DNA of 64,000 bases, taken from assembly GCA_029582165.1 (NCBI GenBank), contig CM055868.1:24582891-24646890 (forward strand). The letters are read 5' to 3'. The notes under the pieces were generated by a model that did no database searches, was not told the origin of the DNA, and saw nothing but the letters and a program-made list of their open reading frames with translations. Shown in pieces: positions 28,101 through 36,608 of the stretch. Numbering within the stretch: position 1 is the first letter of the stretch; each line of letters begins with the position of its first letter. A program made the translations under genes and the position numbers. The DNA comes from Portulaca oleracea (lineage: Eukaryota; Streptophyta; Magnoliopsida; Caryophyllales; Portulacaceae).

Positions 28101-31100
28101 CTACTATGAGCAATCTAGTAGGAAACATAGCCGGAAAGACTCATAGGCCCGTGCACTGTGTGTAGGAAGAGAGGAGTTGCCACATGATGGCCTTGGATTT
28201 GGGGTTTTTTCTTTCAGAAACAAAAGAAAAGGCAAAATTTTTGTTTTCAAAGGTAATGACTGTTCAAATGTGAATCTCTTCCTGTTCAAAATTAGTATTG
28301 ATTTCTTATAGAAGATGAATATTTTTTCCTATGCAGCTGCTCCATATTGGATGTAGTGCTGGGACCTCATAATTGGCTCATATCATTTTTATACCTTTTG
28401 GAGAAGAGGAGTGTTCAATTATTCAAAAGTTCATATTAGTTACAGAAAAATGATTTATTATCTAAACAAATGATGAGTATTGGATTGTCACACCGGAATG
28501 ATACAGTTTGCAGACAAGATAGCTTGCAACCTGAGGATGTTTGTGACCCTCACTCACCCTATGTGTATAATTGTTGATGTACAAACATCTGTTTTCCACA
28601 TACACATGCATATGTAGGTAAATACATAGAGGGGATTTGTGTTTCTTGTGTATTTAGAGAAGAGCTATCTGTTACATGTGTAATGGCTTCCGTAGTGTAA
28701 TGTTTTAGCAACTGTTATTTGAATTTGAGCTGAACCATATGATCATGATCTATGAAGAAGCATTTGTAGTCATATACTAGTAGTGATTCCTGTTAACAAA
28801 CTCGAGCAATTGTCATGGCATCTTAGTTAAAGCAATGGAATTTCCTTTCCTCATCCCACTGTATATCATCTGTTTCTGCCGTAACCGGCCTCTGCTCTTT
28901 TTTCTCCCTCTATCATGGTAATGCATAGCACTGTATTAGTATATGCAATTAACCAAATAAAGTGCAAGTTCCTTATTTTGTAATTTCAGATACTGATAGT
29001 CCCCTTTCCATTTTAACCCCCCCCCCCCCTTTTTTTTCATTTCAAAGTTCAAGTCCTTGAACAATCTTGCTGCACCGACTTATGTTGTTTGCCTCTCTCT
29101 GTGAACTTTACTATATTATGATTCCTTGTAGATCAGACAAAAAGGATATTTTATAGTTTCTGATTTGGAATCCCTTGTTTCAGAATGGTGTGAAGGACAG
29201 GTGACTGAGTACCTTGTTGCGACATTTGGAGATTATTTCACAGACATAAAGATGTTAGTATTTCCCCTTCATATCTTTTAGCAGAGCTTTGTTTGATCGG
29301 TTAAATGTTCTAACACAAACTTACATTAACGAATTCAACATTCGTGGCCCACTTTCTAATGATTGCATCTTTTGGCTTTGCCTGTTCAATCTAGCCTTGA
29401 TAGCTGTAAGGCTTCATTTGGAATTGAAGTCTGTAGATGCTTACACTCAGAGGCGGTATCATATTGTAGTTCTAATCCAGTCTGGTCTTGCTTCTAAAAG
29501 AATCTGTCAAGGATCATCTCCTTAGAAGAGCCTGCAAACTGTCCATTTTCTCTCTCTGGGTGTTTGGTGCGTGGGCTGTGTTGTTATTTCATACGTGCTA
29601 ATGTATGGGACACTAAATAACCAATTCCTTAAAGCTCACCTAATGTCCGTGAAGAATTCACCTATGGTACTTATAAAGAGTAAATTACATTTACCCTACT
29701 TGACATTTGTGGTAATAATTTTTGCACACCCGACATTTGGGAAATAATTTTTACCTTACCTGACATTAAGTGTTCATATATTTAAACCTCCCAAGATAAT
29801 CTATAATTGATTTTTGTTGGATTTTCCGGCGAACATTAAAAAGATAAATATGAATTGAATTTTTTTACCCTTGATATTAATTCATATAACTTTCAATTAA
29901 ATATGTATGAATTAATGTTTTTACCCTTAATATTAATTCATATGGCATTTAAACCGCAATCTTTTCTCTACTTTATTTCTTCGAAAACTCAATCCCTCCC
30001 CATTCTGAAAATGAAAAGGTCATTTAAATCATTTATTTCTCAATGTTAGGGGCAGCATGGTACATTCATAGAGTAATATAGGGGCATTTTGGTATTTTTC
30101 ACATTTCTGATAAGAAGTAACCGGATTCAGCCCCTAAAAATTATTTTCACTAAATGTCAGGTAAGGTAAAAATTATTTCACAAATGTCGGGTGTGTAAAA
30201 ATTATTGCTACAAATGTCAGGTAAGGTAAATGTAATTTATGCTACTTATAAAATGCCCTTGTTTGTGCTCAAGGCCAGTTTAATATTCATATAAAACTAA
30301 TTTAATGTTCATAAACAATATGCTTATAGCTCATAAAAGTAAACAATAATGTTTATAAAATTTGAGGAGTAGGAGTACTACATATGAAGTTGTACAATAT
30401 AATTTGGGGGTGGGCTGCATGTGGAAATTATGTTATACATGCTCATGCACAAATTATGTCCATAATCTGGATAAGTTGAAAACGATTATCTTTTTTTCAA
30501 CTTAGATTGTGATGGACTTAAAGTAAAATGCCTTATTAAACCTCCTCCGCTTCTTTTCCATGGAGTAGTAGATAGCCAACGATTTCTAAATCGTGGGTCA
30601 ATTGGTTTATTCTCATGGACAATATTCTTGTACACCTCATCCATGCTTTATGAATATTATTGCTTTAGTTTTATGTTGAGTATCAAAAACGGCCATTCGC
30701 ATTGGGATGTATGAACACAATTTTTGTGAACCACTTCATTATGAACATGGCCAAGTTTGTAGGAAGAGTTTTGGTACTTTAAGAGGGTGATGTTATAATT
30801 GGCGTTGGATGGCATATAAATACAAGATAAATGTTTGTGATCATTATGAATACTCAACACTGACTTGAAAATACTTCATCCATAAGTCAATTACTTAGCT
30901 GTAAATGTAGTTCTCTAGATTATATTGGATTGATGGCAGAGATTAGCTTCTGACGATAAATTATGAATACTAAACACTGACTTGAAAATACTTCATCCAT
31001 AAGTTAACCAGTTTTGTTTACACAAGACATTTGACCTACTTTAGCCTTTAATCACCTGTATGATATGATTAAATTCCTACCTTTTTCATCATATATGTTT

Positions 31101-34100
31101 TGTGGCCTGGATAGTGTTGCACATAGGGGGTTTGTTAGACCTCGGTACTATCGTTCTTCCACAGGGAGCTAGGGGCCTTCACAGCAATTACTTAACTCTA
31201 GGTAGGGTTTAGGATTAAGAAAGGGGAGAAGGACTTTTGAGGTAAAAACAACACAAAAACGCCAAGTTCGGTCAAAAGGTGAGACAATGGGTATCGGGAG
31301 ACTTTCGGGATGCAAACGGGGATACGGAAATGGGTTTCGCAGCAAAAGAGTAACGAGAAGGGGAAATCAAATGGTAACTCTGTTGGAAAAATACCCACCG
31401 GGCTTCCTTTTTCAAGGATAGTCCGGATTGACTTCCCCAAAGTCCATAGACAGACCCGGGGAGTCGATTAAACGGAATTTCCTAGTTAGTTTCTATTCGC
31501 GTTCACGAACTAGAACACTAACTATCCCAATTCCTACCTTCCAACAAGCATTGAATGTAGTCGGGATGTTTTCGCACCCAATTACATCCCACTTGAGGGA
31601 AGGATAGGGTTGGGAAATTGATTTCCTAACTAGTTACTCACTAATATTGCTAACCCAAACCTAATCACCCATTCGCACCCTTAATATCTCCCTAACCCAT
31701 TAGGGTTCTAGCCACTAAACATCCTAACTGTCATGATACTAACATCAACAACATTAATCATGCTTAAAAAGATAAACAAGATGACAACAAACAATCAACA
31801 AAATCAATAAAAGCAACGAAAGCAAAACAGAGATTAATAGATGAACTATGAAATAAAAGAGAGAAGGGTTAAGAAATACTCATTGATTGATGACAAAAAG
31901 CAAAAACTCTGAATAATAAATGCTCCAATGCTCCAAATATGATAATAATCTTCAAACTTGAAATAAAACTTGAGAGAATCCAGAACAAGAATCAATAACT
32001 CAGCAAAATCTTCACTAACTCTCTAATCAATGTGATAAAAGAAGGCTAAAAGTATCATAAAAGCTAGGTAAAAGCTGATTAAAGATTGTCTAAAGATTGA
32101 TAAAAGAACCCCTTTTCTAAAATGACTTAAAACAATATATAGTAACTCAGGTTGTTACTCAAAACTCATCACTTAATCACTACAGACAAACTGTGTCCGC
32201 AGGGGACCGTGGGCACGGTCAAGGTGACCGTGGCCACGGTCCTGCGTAAGGCAGGAAAGTTCTCTCTTCTCTTCGCTGTACCGTGGGCACGGTACCCAGG
32301 CACCGTGGGCACGGTGTAGGCGATTTAGGGTTGGCAATTCTTCGCTCCTTCGCACTGCCGTGGCTACGGTCATGGGAGACCGTGGCTGCGGTCTCCTTCG
32401 GCCAACTTCTTCCTTGGGCAGGGCAGTATGCTCACCGTGGCTACGGTCAGGTTGACCGTGACCACGGTCTATCTCGGCTGCAACTCCTCCTTTTGGGCGT
32501 TTGGCTTCAATCTGACCGTGGCTACGGTCAAGGTGGCCGTGGCCACGGTCTATCTCGGCCACTTGGTTACTTCAGGGCGTAGCGCCCGCCACGGAATTGG
32601 TCGCGGGGGCTACCCTTTGACGTCTGGGAGCTTGCGCTTGCGTTTCCGCGCTTTCGACATGCTCGGCCTTTTCCGATTCCGTTGCCTTTGACACGACCAG
32701 GGCTCGGGGAATCTTAGGGAATCTCGGGATTCCCAAGATTAGTGCAAAAATAGCCCATTTAGCATCGTATTGAGTAAAACCTTCGGAAACTACAAAAAGT
32801 AAGCAAAACGCATTAAAAGTTATTAAAACGAGCCGTGAGACAAGTCAAAAGCCTAAGGATTTAGGCGGTATTTAGACGCGAAAACGGGTCTAAACAGATA
32901 GCTCTATACCCTAATGATCAATCTGAAGTGTAAAGAAATCTGTCAAAAAAGTAGCAATCCACGCTCTGGATTAAGTGATCCTAGAACTGCTCCCGGTGAC
33001 TATGGGCCACAGCTAGTATGCGCAAAAAACAAGATAAGAATATATGAGACAAAGATGACTAGCAGTGGATCAGGCCTACAATCGTCACTGAACAAGTACT
33101 TGAATCATTTCTTGGTTCAATTCTCTGGTGCTATGAATTCAGTTCTCTATCTTTGAAGAGCTTTGGTTGTGTTCTGGTGCAAGGCTGAATTACTTGCGGT
33201 GTCACAGATATGTCCTTCAGTGCAGTTGATAAGGTTCTTCTAGGTTATACTGTATCTGACATTGCCAACATTGCCAACATTGCCAACATTGCCGTCTACT
33301 GAACCAATAAATAGAAGAGGGGGTCACAGAATTTCTGATCATTTAGTCCTTCTCTTGGTTACGACAATTTTGTGTTAATTTCATTTTCATATTCTGCTGT
33401 TGTTTGGGCATTATAGCATTATAGCATTATAGCATTGCAGGCTTGCAGCTTGAGCTGAGAGCCTCTCCCTCTCTCTCCGTCCTCCCCTTTTTCGCTCATT
33501 GGCACTTCTAATGCTTTGACTTTGTAAGTTATATTTCAGATATGTTGAAGAAAGGTCATTCAGGAGATTTGTTGAGGCCTGCTTGGAGGAGACTATTGTG
33601 GTTTATGTTGAACATCTTTTAACTCAGGTTTTCCAGTGCTCTGCAGTCATCAAATCTAACTGATATATACAACAGTCTGTCTTGCTCTTTGGTTTTACTT
33701 TTTTTTTTTTTTATTTCCTCATGCTGTTGCTATCTCTTCGTCTTGGCAGAAAAATTACGTCAAGGAGGAAACAATTGAGAGGATGAGGTTAGACGAGGAA
33801 GTTTTGATGGATTTCTTCAGAGAATACATAAGCGTATCTGTAGGTTTCCACTTTCAGGGAGGCGTGATTTATGGCGGTTTTGTCATATAAATATAGGAAA
33901 TAATTTTTTTTTTTACCTGATGATCATTACCTCTTCTCTTTCCAGAAAGTTGAAAGCAGAGTCAGAATTTTGAGTGATCTTAGGGAGCTTGCTTCAGCAG
34001 AGAGCTTGGACACATTCACACTTGTCTATACAAATATTCTTGAACATCAACCTGACTGTCCGGTAAGACCAATTGCGCTTTGCTCTGCTCAGCCTTCTCT

Positions 34101-34900
34101 TCTGTGTTTCTGCCAATATAATTCTTACCTGCTTTGACCATAATGTCACTGAATTTCTAAGGGACAAAGTGACCAAAAATATTGTTTTTCTTTTTCCCAG
34201 TTCTGATAATCTGCTTTAACTACCTAGTGGACACTTCAATTTAGTTGCCATTTACGGGTTTCCTTAGTCACCTTGTTTAGCAAATCAACAGTATCTGATT
34301 TATTTGTTTATTTTTTTCATTTCCCCTACTGCAGCCTGACGTGGTAGAAAAGCTTGTGGCGTTACGAGAGGGCATACCGCGCAAAGATGCTAAAGAGGTA
34401 AGCTAATTCTGTAAATAATGACTAGTATATGTATGGCCAAGCATAAATTCTTGAATTTTCACGAGAAGTGTGCCTAGAAATCATTCAATTGGCATTATGA
34501 GTTTTTCTCATTATGTTGTACAACTAGGTGTTTGGGTACATCGTCACAGGTCTTCCAAATTACCTGCTATTGCTCATGCCTGATTATTTGTTTGACAACT
34601 CCTATTCAAAGAAAATCAGTTCACACCCTTGTTGACAATACTAGTACTCTGCTTTCAGTCTTCCTCTTTTTTTGGGTACCTGGCTTTTCTCCTTGCCTAC
34701 ATGGAATCATTCTTTCTGTTTAGATAAACTTCGTATACTCTTGATTTATTTTCCCCTCCATGAAATAGGTGGTGCAAGAGTGCAAAGAAATTTACGAGAA
34801 CTCGTTTGTGGGTGGAAACCCTCCTAAGGCTGGTTTTGTCTTCCCCAGAGTCAAGTGCTTGCAAGCATCGAAGGTCTCCCTATGGCGCAAGCTAACATAG
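5892..34900 (+). CDS. SEC6: Exocyst complex component SEC6, C-terminal exons (5' partial)
   Basis: SEC6 is a core subunit of the octameric exocyst, which tethers secretory vesicles to the plasma membrane and cell plate before SNARE-mediated fusion. Seventeen exons join to about 540 residues that follow the plant SEC6 protein almost without gaps: [177 protein letters not shown] and a C-terminal SLWRKLT followed by TAG. Exons: 5892-6003, 7314-7449, 10902-10934, 14285-14340, 15293-15401, 16345-16485, 16578-16757, 17243-17326, 17422-17508, 17671-17715, 18291-18369, 29184-29253, 33540-33627, 33750-33839, 33946-34062, 34335-34397, 34769-34900. The first base of 5892 completes an Arg codon begun upstream, so the N-terminal ~200 residues lie outside the window. 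All exons are open and phases agree except at the first junction. Probably a functional gene with transposon-inflated introns. Confidence 0.95.
6004..7313. other. SEC6 intron a-b
   Basis: Intron of 1.3 kb between the first two visible exons. AT-rich with no transposon protein motif; nothing else is recognised. Confidence 0.7.
7314..7449 (+). CDS. SEC6: SEC6 exon b
   Basis: Follows TTTTCAG and ends at GAG before GTTGGT. It encodes a Lys/Gly-rich start, then [13 protein letters not shown] and [14 protein letters not shown]. The reading frame needs one extra base from the previous exon if the CAG at 7311-7313 is used. An AAG at 7321-7323 would give a phase-0 start at 7324 instead. Confidence 0.88.
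7903..8250. mobile_element. Fold-back (MITE-like) inverted repeat
   Basis: The left arm at 7903-8000 is the reverse complement, with scattered mismatches, of 8091-8188. The shared core includes GGACTGTAATATACCAACC. The outer 30 nt of the left arm pairs again with 8213-8249, and a related segment recurs near 8046-8062, so the arms are built from repeated modules. There is no ORF. The structure fits a non-autonomous DNA element; target duplications were not identified. Confidence 0.65.
10045..10600 (-). mobile_element. LINE 3'-end fragment, antisense, with zf-RVT remnant
   Basis: Reverse complement of the same LINE 3' family seen at 3385-3665. On the minus strand it reads [20 protein letters not shown] near 10515-10455, a zf-RVT zinc-binding motif, followed by the basic KERN-type segment and a T-rich 3' UTR ending in a poly-T run on the + strand (10046-10059). 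An internal 20-bp tandem duplication lies at 10227-10266. 5'-truncated and without an intact ORF. Confidence 0.75.
10227..10266. repeat. 20-bp tandem duplication in LINE fragment
   Basis: Two perfect copies of TCTCTGAAGAGGGATTTCAA. The sister LINE fragment at 3385-3665 has one copy of the corresponding sequence, so this is a copy-specific duplication. Confidence 0.9.
10902..10934 (+). CDS. SEC6: SEC6 exon c, 33-nt micro-exon
   Basis: Eleven codons, [11 protein letters not shown], between TTTTTCAG and GTACGT. It fits the place where other plant SEC6 proteins read a short acidic helix with LEEAR before [11 protein letters not shown]. Phase 0 on both sides. Confidence 0.85.
10935..14284. other. 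SEC6 intron c-d
   Basis: A 3.35-kb intron. The 12590-13480 part is extremely AT-rich and contains an AAT microsatellite. No transposon protein was recognised. Confidence 0.7.
13076..13168. repeat. (AAT)n microsatellite
   Basis: About 28 ATA/AAT units, interrupted near both ends by single-base changes (CGA and ATC variants). Confidence 0.95.
14285..14340 (+). CDS. SEC6: SEC6 exon d
   Basis: Encodes [18 protein letters not shown] plus two bases of an Arg codon completed by the next exon. It lies between TTGTAG and GTCAGG. Confidence 0.95.
14341..15292. other. SEC6 intron d-e
   Basis: A 952-nt intron with a T-run at 14365-14378 and no recognised element. Confidence 0.7.
15293..15401 (+). CDS. 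SEC6: SEC6 exon e
   Basis: Completes the Arg codon, then [20 protein letters not shown] and [16 protein letters not shown]. Acceptor GGCAG, donor GTACTT. Confidence 0.96.
15402..16344. other. SEC6 intron e-f with unassigned insert-like block
   Basis: A 943-nt intron. The stretch 15520-16140 is less AT-rich than its surroundings and is open for about 100 codons in two minus-strand frames, but no known domain was recognised. It may be an old transposon remnant. Confidence 0.45.
16345..16485 (+). CDS. SEC6: SEC6 exon f
   Basis: Forty-seven codons from [19 protein letters not shown] to [12 protein letters not shown]. Acceptor GCTAG, donor GTAAGT. Confidence 0.96.
16578..16757 (+). CDS. SEC6: SEC6 exon g
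   Basis: Sixty codons from [19 protein letters not shown] through [19 protein letters not shown] to [10 protein letters not shown]. Acceptor TTCTAG. The donor is GCAAGT after CAG, so this is a GC-AG intron. Confidence 0.96.
16758..17242 (+). other. SEC6: SEC6 GC-AG intron
   Basis: The donor is CAG then GCAAGT and the acceptor is TTTCAG. Both flanking exons keep phase 0 only with these ends. GC-AG introns are a known minor class spliced by the U2 machinery. Confidence 0.85.
17243..17326 (+). CDS. SEC6: SEC6 exon h
   Basis: Twenty-eight codons starting [19 protein letters not shown] and ending GLEPLCAM, between ATTTCAG and GTTTGT. Confidence 0.96.
17422..17508 (+). CDS. SEC6: SEC6 exon i
   Basis: Twenty-nine codons: [20 protein letters not shown] then ALPPNYAEQ, between ACACAG and GTAACC. 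Confidence 0.97.
17671..17715 (+). CDS. SEC6: SEC6 exon j
   Basis: Fifteen codons, [15 protein letters not shown], between GAACAG and GTGCGA. Confidence 0.95.
17716..18290. other. SEC6 intron j-k
   Basis: A 575-nt AT-rich intron; nothing recognised besides splice sites. Confidence 0.7.
18291..18369 (+). CDS. SEC6: SEC6 exon k
   Basis: [17 protein letters not shown] then ELLVKLYDK plus one base of a Glu codon that is finished 10.8 kb downstream. Acceptor TTTTAG, donor GTAATT. Confidence 0.96.
18866..19520 (+). mobile_element. RTE-like LINE, C-terminal RT fragment
   Basis: Reads [38 protein letters not shown], then [15 protein letters not shown] and [15 protein letters not shown]. These are the end of the reverse transcriptase of plant RTE-type non-LTR elements. 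The frame has a stop at about 19310 (TAG before FGHV). The 5' part of the element is missing. An upstream 115-nt segment (18866-18980) is repeated at 22854-22970. Confidence 0.8.
19615..20249 (-). repeat. Copia 3' LTR
   Basis: Begins TGTCGAG and ends CCTAACA on the minus strand. It matches 21831-22456 with many substitutions and small indels, so the insertion is not recent. Confidence 0.85.
20250..21830 (-). pseudogene. Copia gag-protease remnant
   Basis: On the minus strand: a gag segment with [14 protein letters not shown] and [15 protein letters not shown], then a zinc knuckle [15 protein letters not shown] whose last Cys is replaced by Arg, then a protease start [12 protein letters not shown] in place of the usual IDSGAS box. 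Several stops and frameshifts; no functional polyprotein. Confidence 0.8.
21831..22456 (-). repeat. Copia 5' LTR
   Basis: On the minus strand it starts TGCATTGGG and ends ATTCTAACA. It carries a TATA-like CTATAAATAG (minus strand near 22160) also present in the partner LTR near 19955. Confidence 0.82.
22457..22985 (+). mobile_element. Repeat fragment with TTG tail, related to 18866-18980
   Basis: Contains a (GTT)n stretch at 22690-22720, of the kind found at RTE LINE 3' ends, a TGGTATCATAGCTGACC string, and a 115-nt segment (22854-22970) that resembles 18866-18980. It may be the far side of the element the copia inserted into, or an independent copy. Confidence 0.45.
24391..26790. mobile_element. 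Solo LTR with 5-bp target duplication CGTAT
   Basis: The element runs 24396-26785, starts TGTAACGCCCCA and ends TGGGGTGTTACA, an 11-12 bp imperfect terminal inverted repeat with TG/CA ends. CGTAT occurs directly before (24391-24395) and directly after (26786-26790). No internal retrotransposon coding is present, so this is most simply a solo LTR left by recombination between two LTRs. Removing it leaves a continuous ancestral sequence across the site. Confidence 0.85.
29184..29253 (+). CDS. SEC6: SEC6 exon l
   Basis: Finishes the Glu codon and reads [20 protein letters not shown] then IK, with two bases of an Ile codon left over. Acceptor TTTCAG, donor GTTAGT. It sits between the two most transposon-loaded introns. 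Confidence 0.95.
29668..30252. mobile_element. Mutator-like MITE with 10-bp target duplication
   Basis: Terminal inverted repeats of about 86-90 bp (29678-29770 and 30156-30242) share TAAATTACATTTACC and ACACCCGACATTTG, with only a few mismatches. The 10-mer TACTTATAAA flanks both ends (29668-29677 and 30243-30252). Long inverted repeats with a 9-11 bp target duplication are diagnostic of Mutator-like elements. The 0.4-kb interior has no transposase, so it is non-autonomous. Confidence 0.85.
31110..32901. mobile_element. Solo LTR with 5-bp target duplication GATAG
   Basis: The element runs 31115-32896, starts TGTTGCACAT and ends GTCTAAACA. GATAG occurs at 31110-31114 and 32897-32901. It has no gag or pol, which fits a 1.78-kb solo LTR. 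It contains the paired-palindrome array at 32206-32549. The orientation is not known. Confidence 0.82.
32206..32549. repeat. Five ~77-bp units, each with two 14-bp palindromes
   Basis: Ten copies of RCCGTGRCHACGGT-like 14-mers start at 32206, 32227, 32280, 32302, 32357, 32379, 32434, 32455, 32515 and 32536. Within a pair the starts are 21-22 bp apart; pairs recur every 74-81 bp. Both half-sites are kept as palindromes even where the centre varies (GGGC, GGCC, GGCT, GACC). Linkers share TCGGC-CAACT and TTGGGC-like words, so the block is a diverged tandem repeat. Confidence 0.9.
33260..33297. repeat. (CATTGCCAA)4 minisatellite
   Basis: Four adjacent copies of a 9-bp unit, the last one variant. 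Confidence 0.92.
33408..33440. repeat. (CATTATAG)3 short tandem repeat
   Basis: Three perfect 8-bp copies followed by the variant CATTGCAG. Confidence 0.9.
33540..33627 (+). CDS. SEC6: SEC6 exon m
   Basis: Completes the Ile codon, then [18 protein letters not shown] and [10 protein letters not shown]. Acceptor TTTCAG, donor GTTTTC. Confidence 0.96.
33750..33839 (+). CDS. SEC6: SEC6 exon n
   Basis: Thirty codons: [20 protein letters not shown] then [10 protein letters not shown]. Acceptor TTGGCAG, donor GTAGGT. Confidence 0.96.
33946..34062 (+). CDS. SEC6: SEC6 exon o
   Basis: Thirty-nine codons, [20 protein letters not shown] then [17 protein letters not shown]. Acceptor TTCCAG, donor GTAAGA. 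Confidence 0.96.
34335..34397 (+). CDS. SEC6: SEC6 exon p
   Basis: Twenty-one codons: [20 protein letters not shown] then E. Acceptor CTGCAG, donor GTAAGC. Confidence 0.96.
34769..34900 (+). CDS. SEC6: SEC6 exon q, terminal
   Basis: [35 protein letters not shown] and VSLWRKLT, then TAG at 34898-34900. Acceptor AAATAG. The WRKLT end is the usual plant SEC6 C terminus, so the protein is complete at this end. Confidence 0.97.
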   Translation: MVQECKEIYENSFVGGNPPKAGFVFPRVKCLQASKVSLWRKLT

Positions 34901-35377
34901 CCAGCACCATTACCAGTTCTTATGCCCTCATCCTGTGATATTTATTGTAGATCTGTAGGTTTTTCAATGAACTTTCCCCTTTGCTCACATTCTTGTTGTA
35001 ATTGCTTGTTGTCTAATTGTATGTTGTCTTGTACTGTTAGTGTTCATGCTCAAAAATCACCCTTCTTTTTGTACTTCCTCCCTATTTTTTTATTCCCCTT
35101 AGACGGATGGATTAACGTTACAGGTTTTGCATTACTCATGTAAGTGAGTGTATGTAGTTCACAGTTAATGAACAGACGCATGGAGCACTATGTGGTGTTT
35201 GAATTCCTCTGCTTCTTCACAAAAGGTTTTGTTGTTTGGTTGGTTACAGAAATGGATCTCACAATTGTTACGTTTTAGTAATCTGAAAATTTGTGTATCC
35301 TTCTTTTTGATGTTGTATGTACTCATATTCGGCAATTTATTCTTCCTGAACTGAGGCATTCCGGGACTTGATTAACC
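34901..35377 (+). other. SEC6: SEC6 3' UTR and downstream flank
   Basis: Sequence after the SEC6 stop is T-rich, as usual for a plant 3' UTR. No canonical AATAAA is evident, so the polyadenylation site cannot be placed. No other gene is seen. Confidence 0.5.
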
Positions 35378-35680
35378 GGTGTTTGGCTACCAGCTTATTG
35401 GGGTAGGTTTTTGGTTTTTTAGAAATTGTTAGCTTTTTGTCCCAAGTTAAAAGGTTATCTGAGGTGTTTGGTAAACTACTTTTCATATTAGCCTGTTGAA
35501 TCCATAAACTAGTTTTCAAAAAGTTATTTGAACAAATTTTTTGGTGTATTTTTTTGCGGAAATCTACTTTACCAAACACATTTCCTACAATCAGTTAGCC
35601 TAAGCAGTTAAGTCAAACAAATAATTCAAGTAACTACTGGTTAATAGCTAGTTGTCAACAGTTGGTTGTCAAACATTGCC
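35378..35680. mobile_element. Possible hAT-type MITE
   Basis: The left end GGTGTTTGGCTACCAGCT is an imperfect inverted match to the right end (reverse complement GGCAATGTTTGACAACCAAC). The interior is AT-rich and non-coding. Terminal similarity is limited and no target duplication was confirmed. Confidence 0.4.
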
Positions 35681-36602
35681 CTTAAATGAGTTAGACATAT
35701 ATCTCAAATCTTACTGCCGTGGTTGAGCATTTGTATAGGAGTCTGTGATCGTATGCCCTATTCAGGTATGTTTGAAAATGACAGTACATATTTAAGTAGT
35801 ACTAAAATTAATTATATGATCAAACTAATATAGGCCAAATGTGTATGGTTGACCAAAGTTTTGTATGGTTGACCTAATTGAGATTGAAATTTGAAAGCAA
35901 AATTTCCAACTGAAGATGACCGACCATTAGGGTTCCTGAAGGGAAATTTGTGATGTCATATGACTTGTAGATCTAATCGTACCTTTTTAAGGCACATAAA
36001 TTGAAGATAAGGGGGAGGCCTTGTGTTTGAATTGTTTAACGTCGTAATGTGGTCAGTATTCCTCTTACCTTAGAAGATGTGAGCGAATCCTATGGCAAAA
36101 AAATAACCATGTCCCATGTCCCATGATCCTTGACAAATGACAACTGAACTCAAACACTATCACCATTTTGTTTCACCAATCTAATCAGAACACCCCACAC
36201 TGTTTTTCTGTATCGTTGGTTGTTGGTCCTATTGGCCTTTGCCAGTGGCCGCAACCCCACCTATGAATGAAATGGCTATCCAAGCATGCATGCTCCTCTC
36301 ATTCTCTTATCAAAGCTTTGTCCAAAACACCCTTACCAACCATCTTCATCATACTTAACCCCACAAATTTCACTTACATTTTATGTTTATTCATAATTCT
36401 TGACTTCTATTTATTATGTCACATTTCTCGTCTATAAAATTCAATGCTAAACGGATAGTATCGTAAAGTTAAGTTTTGTTAGCTTTTTTTTTTAAAAAAA
36501 AAACTAAAGACAAAGTTTTGTTTGTATTACTTTAGAATAAAGCATTGGTTTTTATTTTAAGAAAAGTAAGTATTGATAAACATATAAATTTTTAGTAAAT
36601 TT
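35681..36602. other. Intergenic, unassigned
   Basis: AT-rich sequence without recognised genes or repeats, apart from T/A homopolymers at 36486-36505. Confidence 0.6.
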
Positions 36603-36608
36603 CGATAA

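Larger units (their letters stand above)
18370..29183. other. SEC6 intron k-l, 10.8 kb
   Basis: The longest intron in view. It contains the RTE-like LINE (18866-19520), the deleted copia element (19615-22456), the second repeat fragment (22457-22985) and the solo LTR (24396-26785). The stretches 22986-24395 and 26791-29183 carry no recognised gene; a run of 14 G near 28013-28025 and C/T runs near 29017-29036 are the only obvious features. Confidence 0.8.
29254..33539. other. SEC6 intron l-m, 4.3 kb
   Basis: Contains the Mutator-like MITE and the second solo LTR. Apart from these, 30253-31109 and 32902-33539 hold no gene; short tandem repeats lie at 33260-33297 and 33408-33440. Confidence 0.8.

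Noticed and set aside
32206..32549. Regularly spaced palindromes considered as a CRISPR-like array
   Set aside because: The window is plant nuclear DNA, the spacers between units are themselves repeated, and no cas-like genes exist.
32173..32691. Open frames on both strands rich in repeated DRGHG/HGHLDR-type residues
   Set aside because: They are translations of the palindrome array inside a solo LTR; no start context or homology supports a gene.
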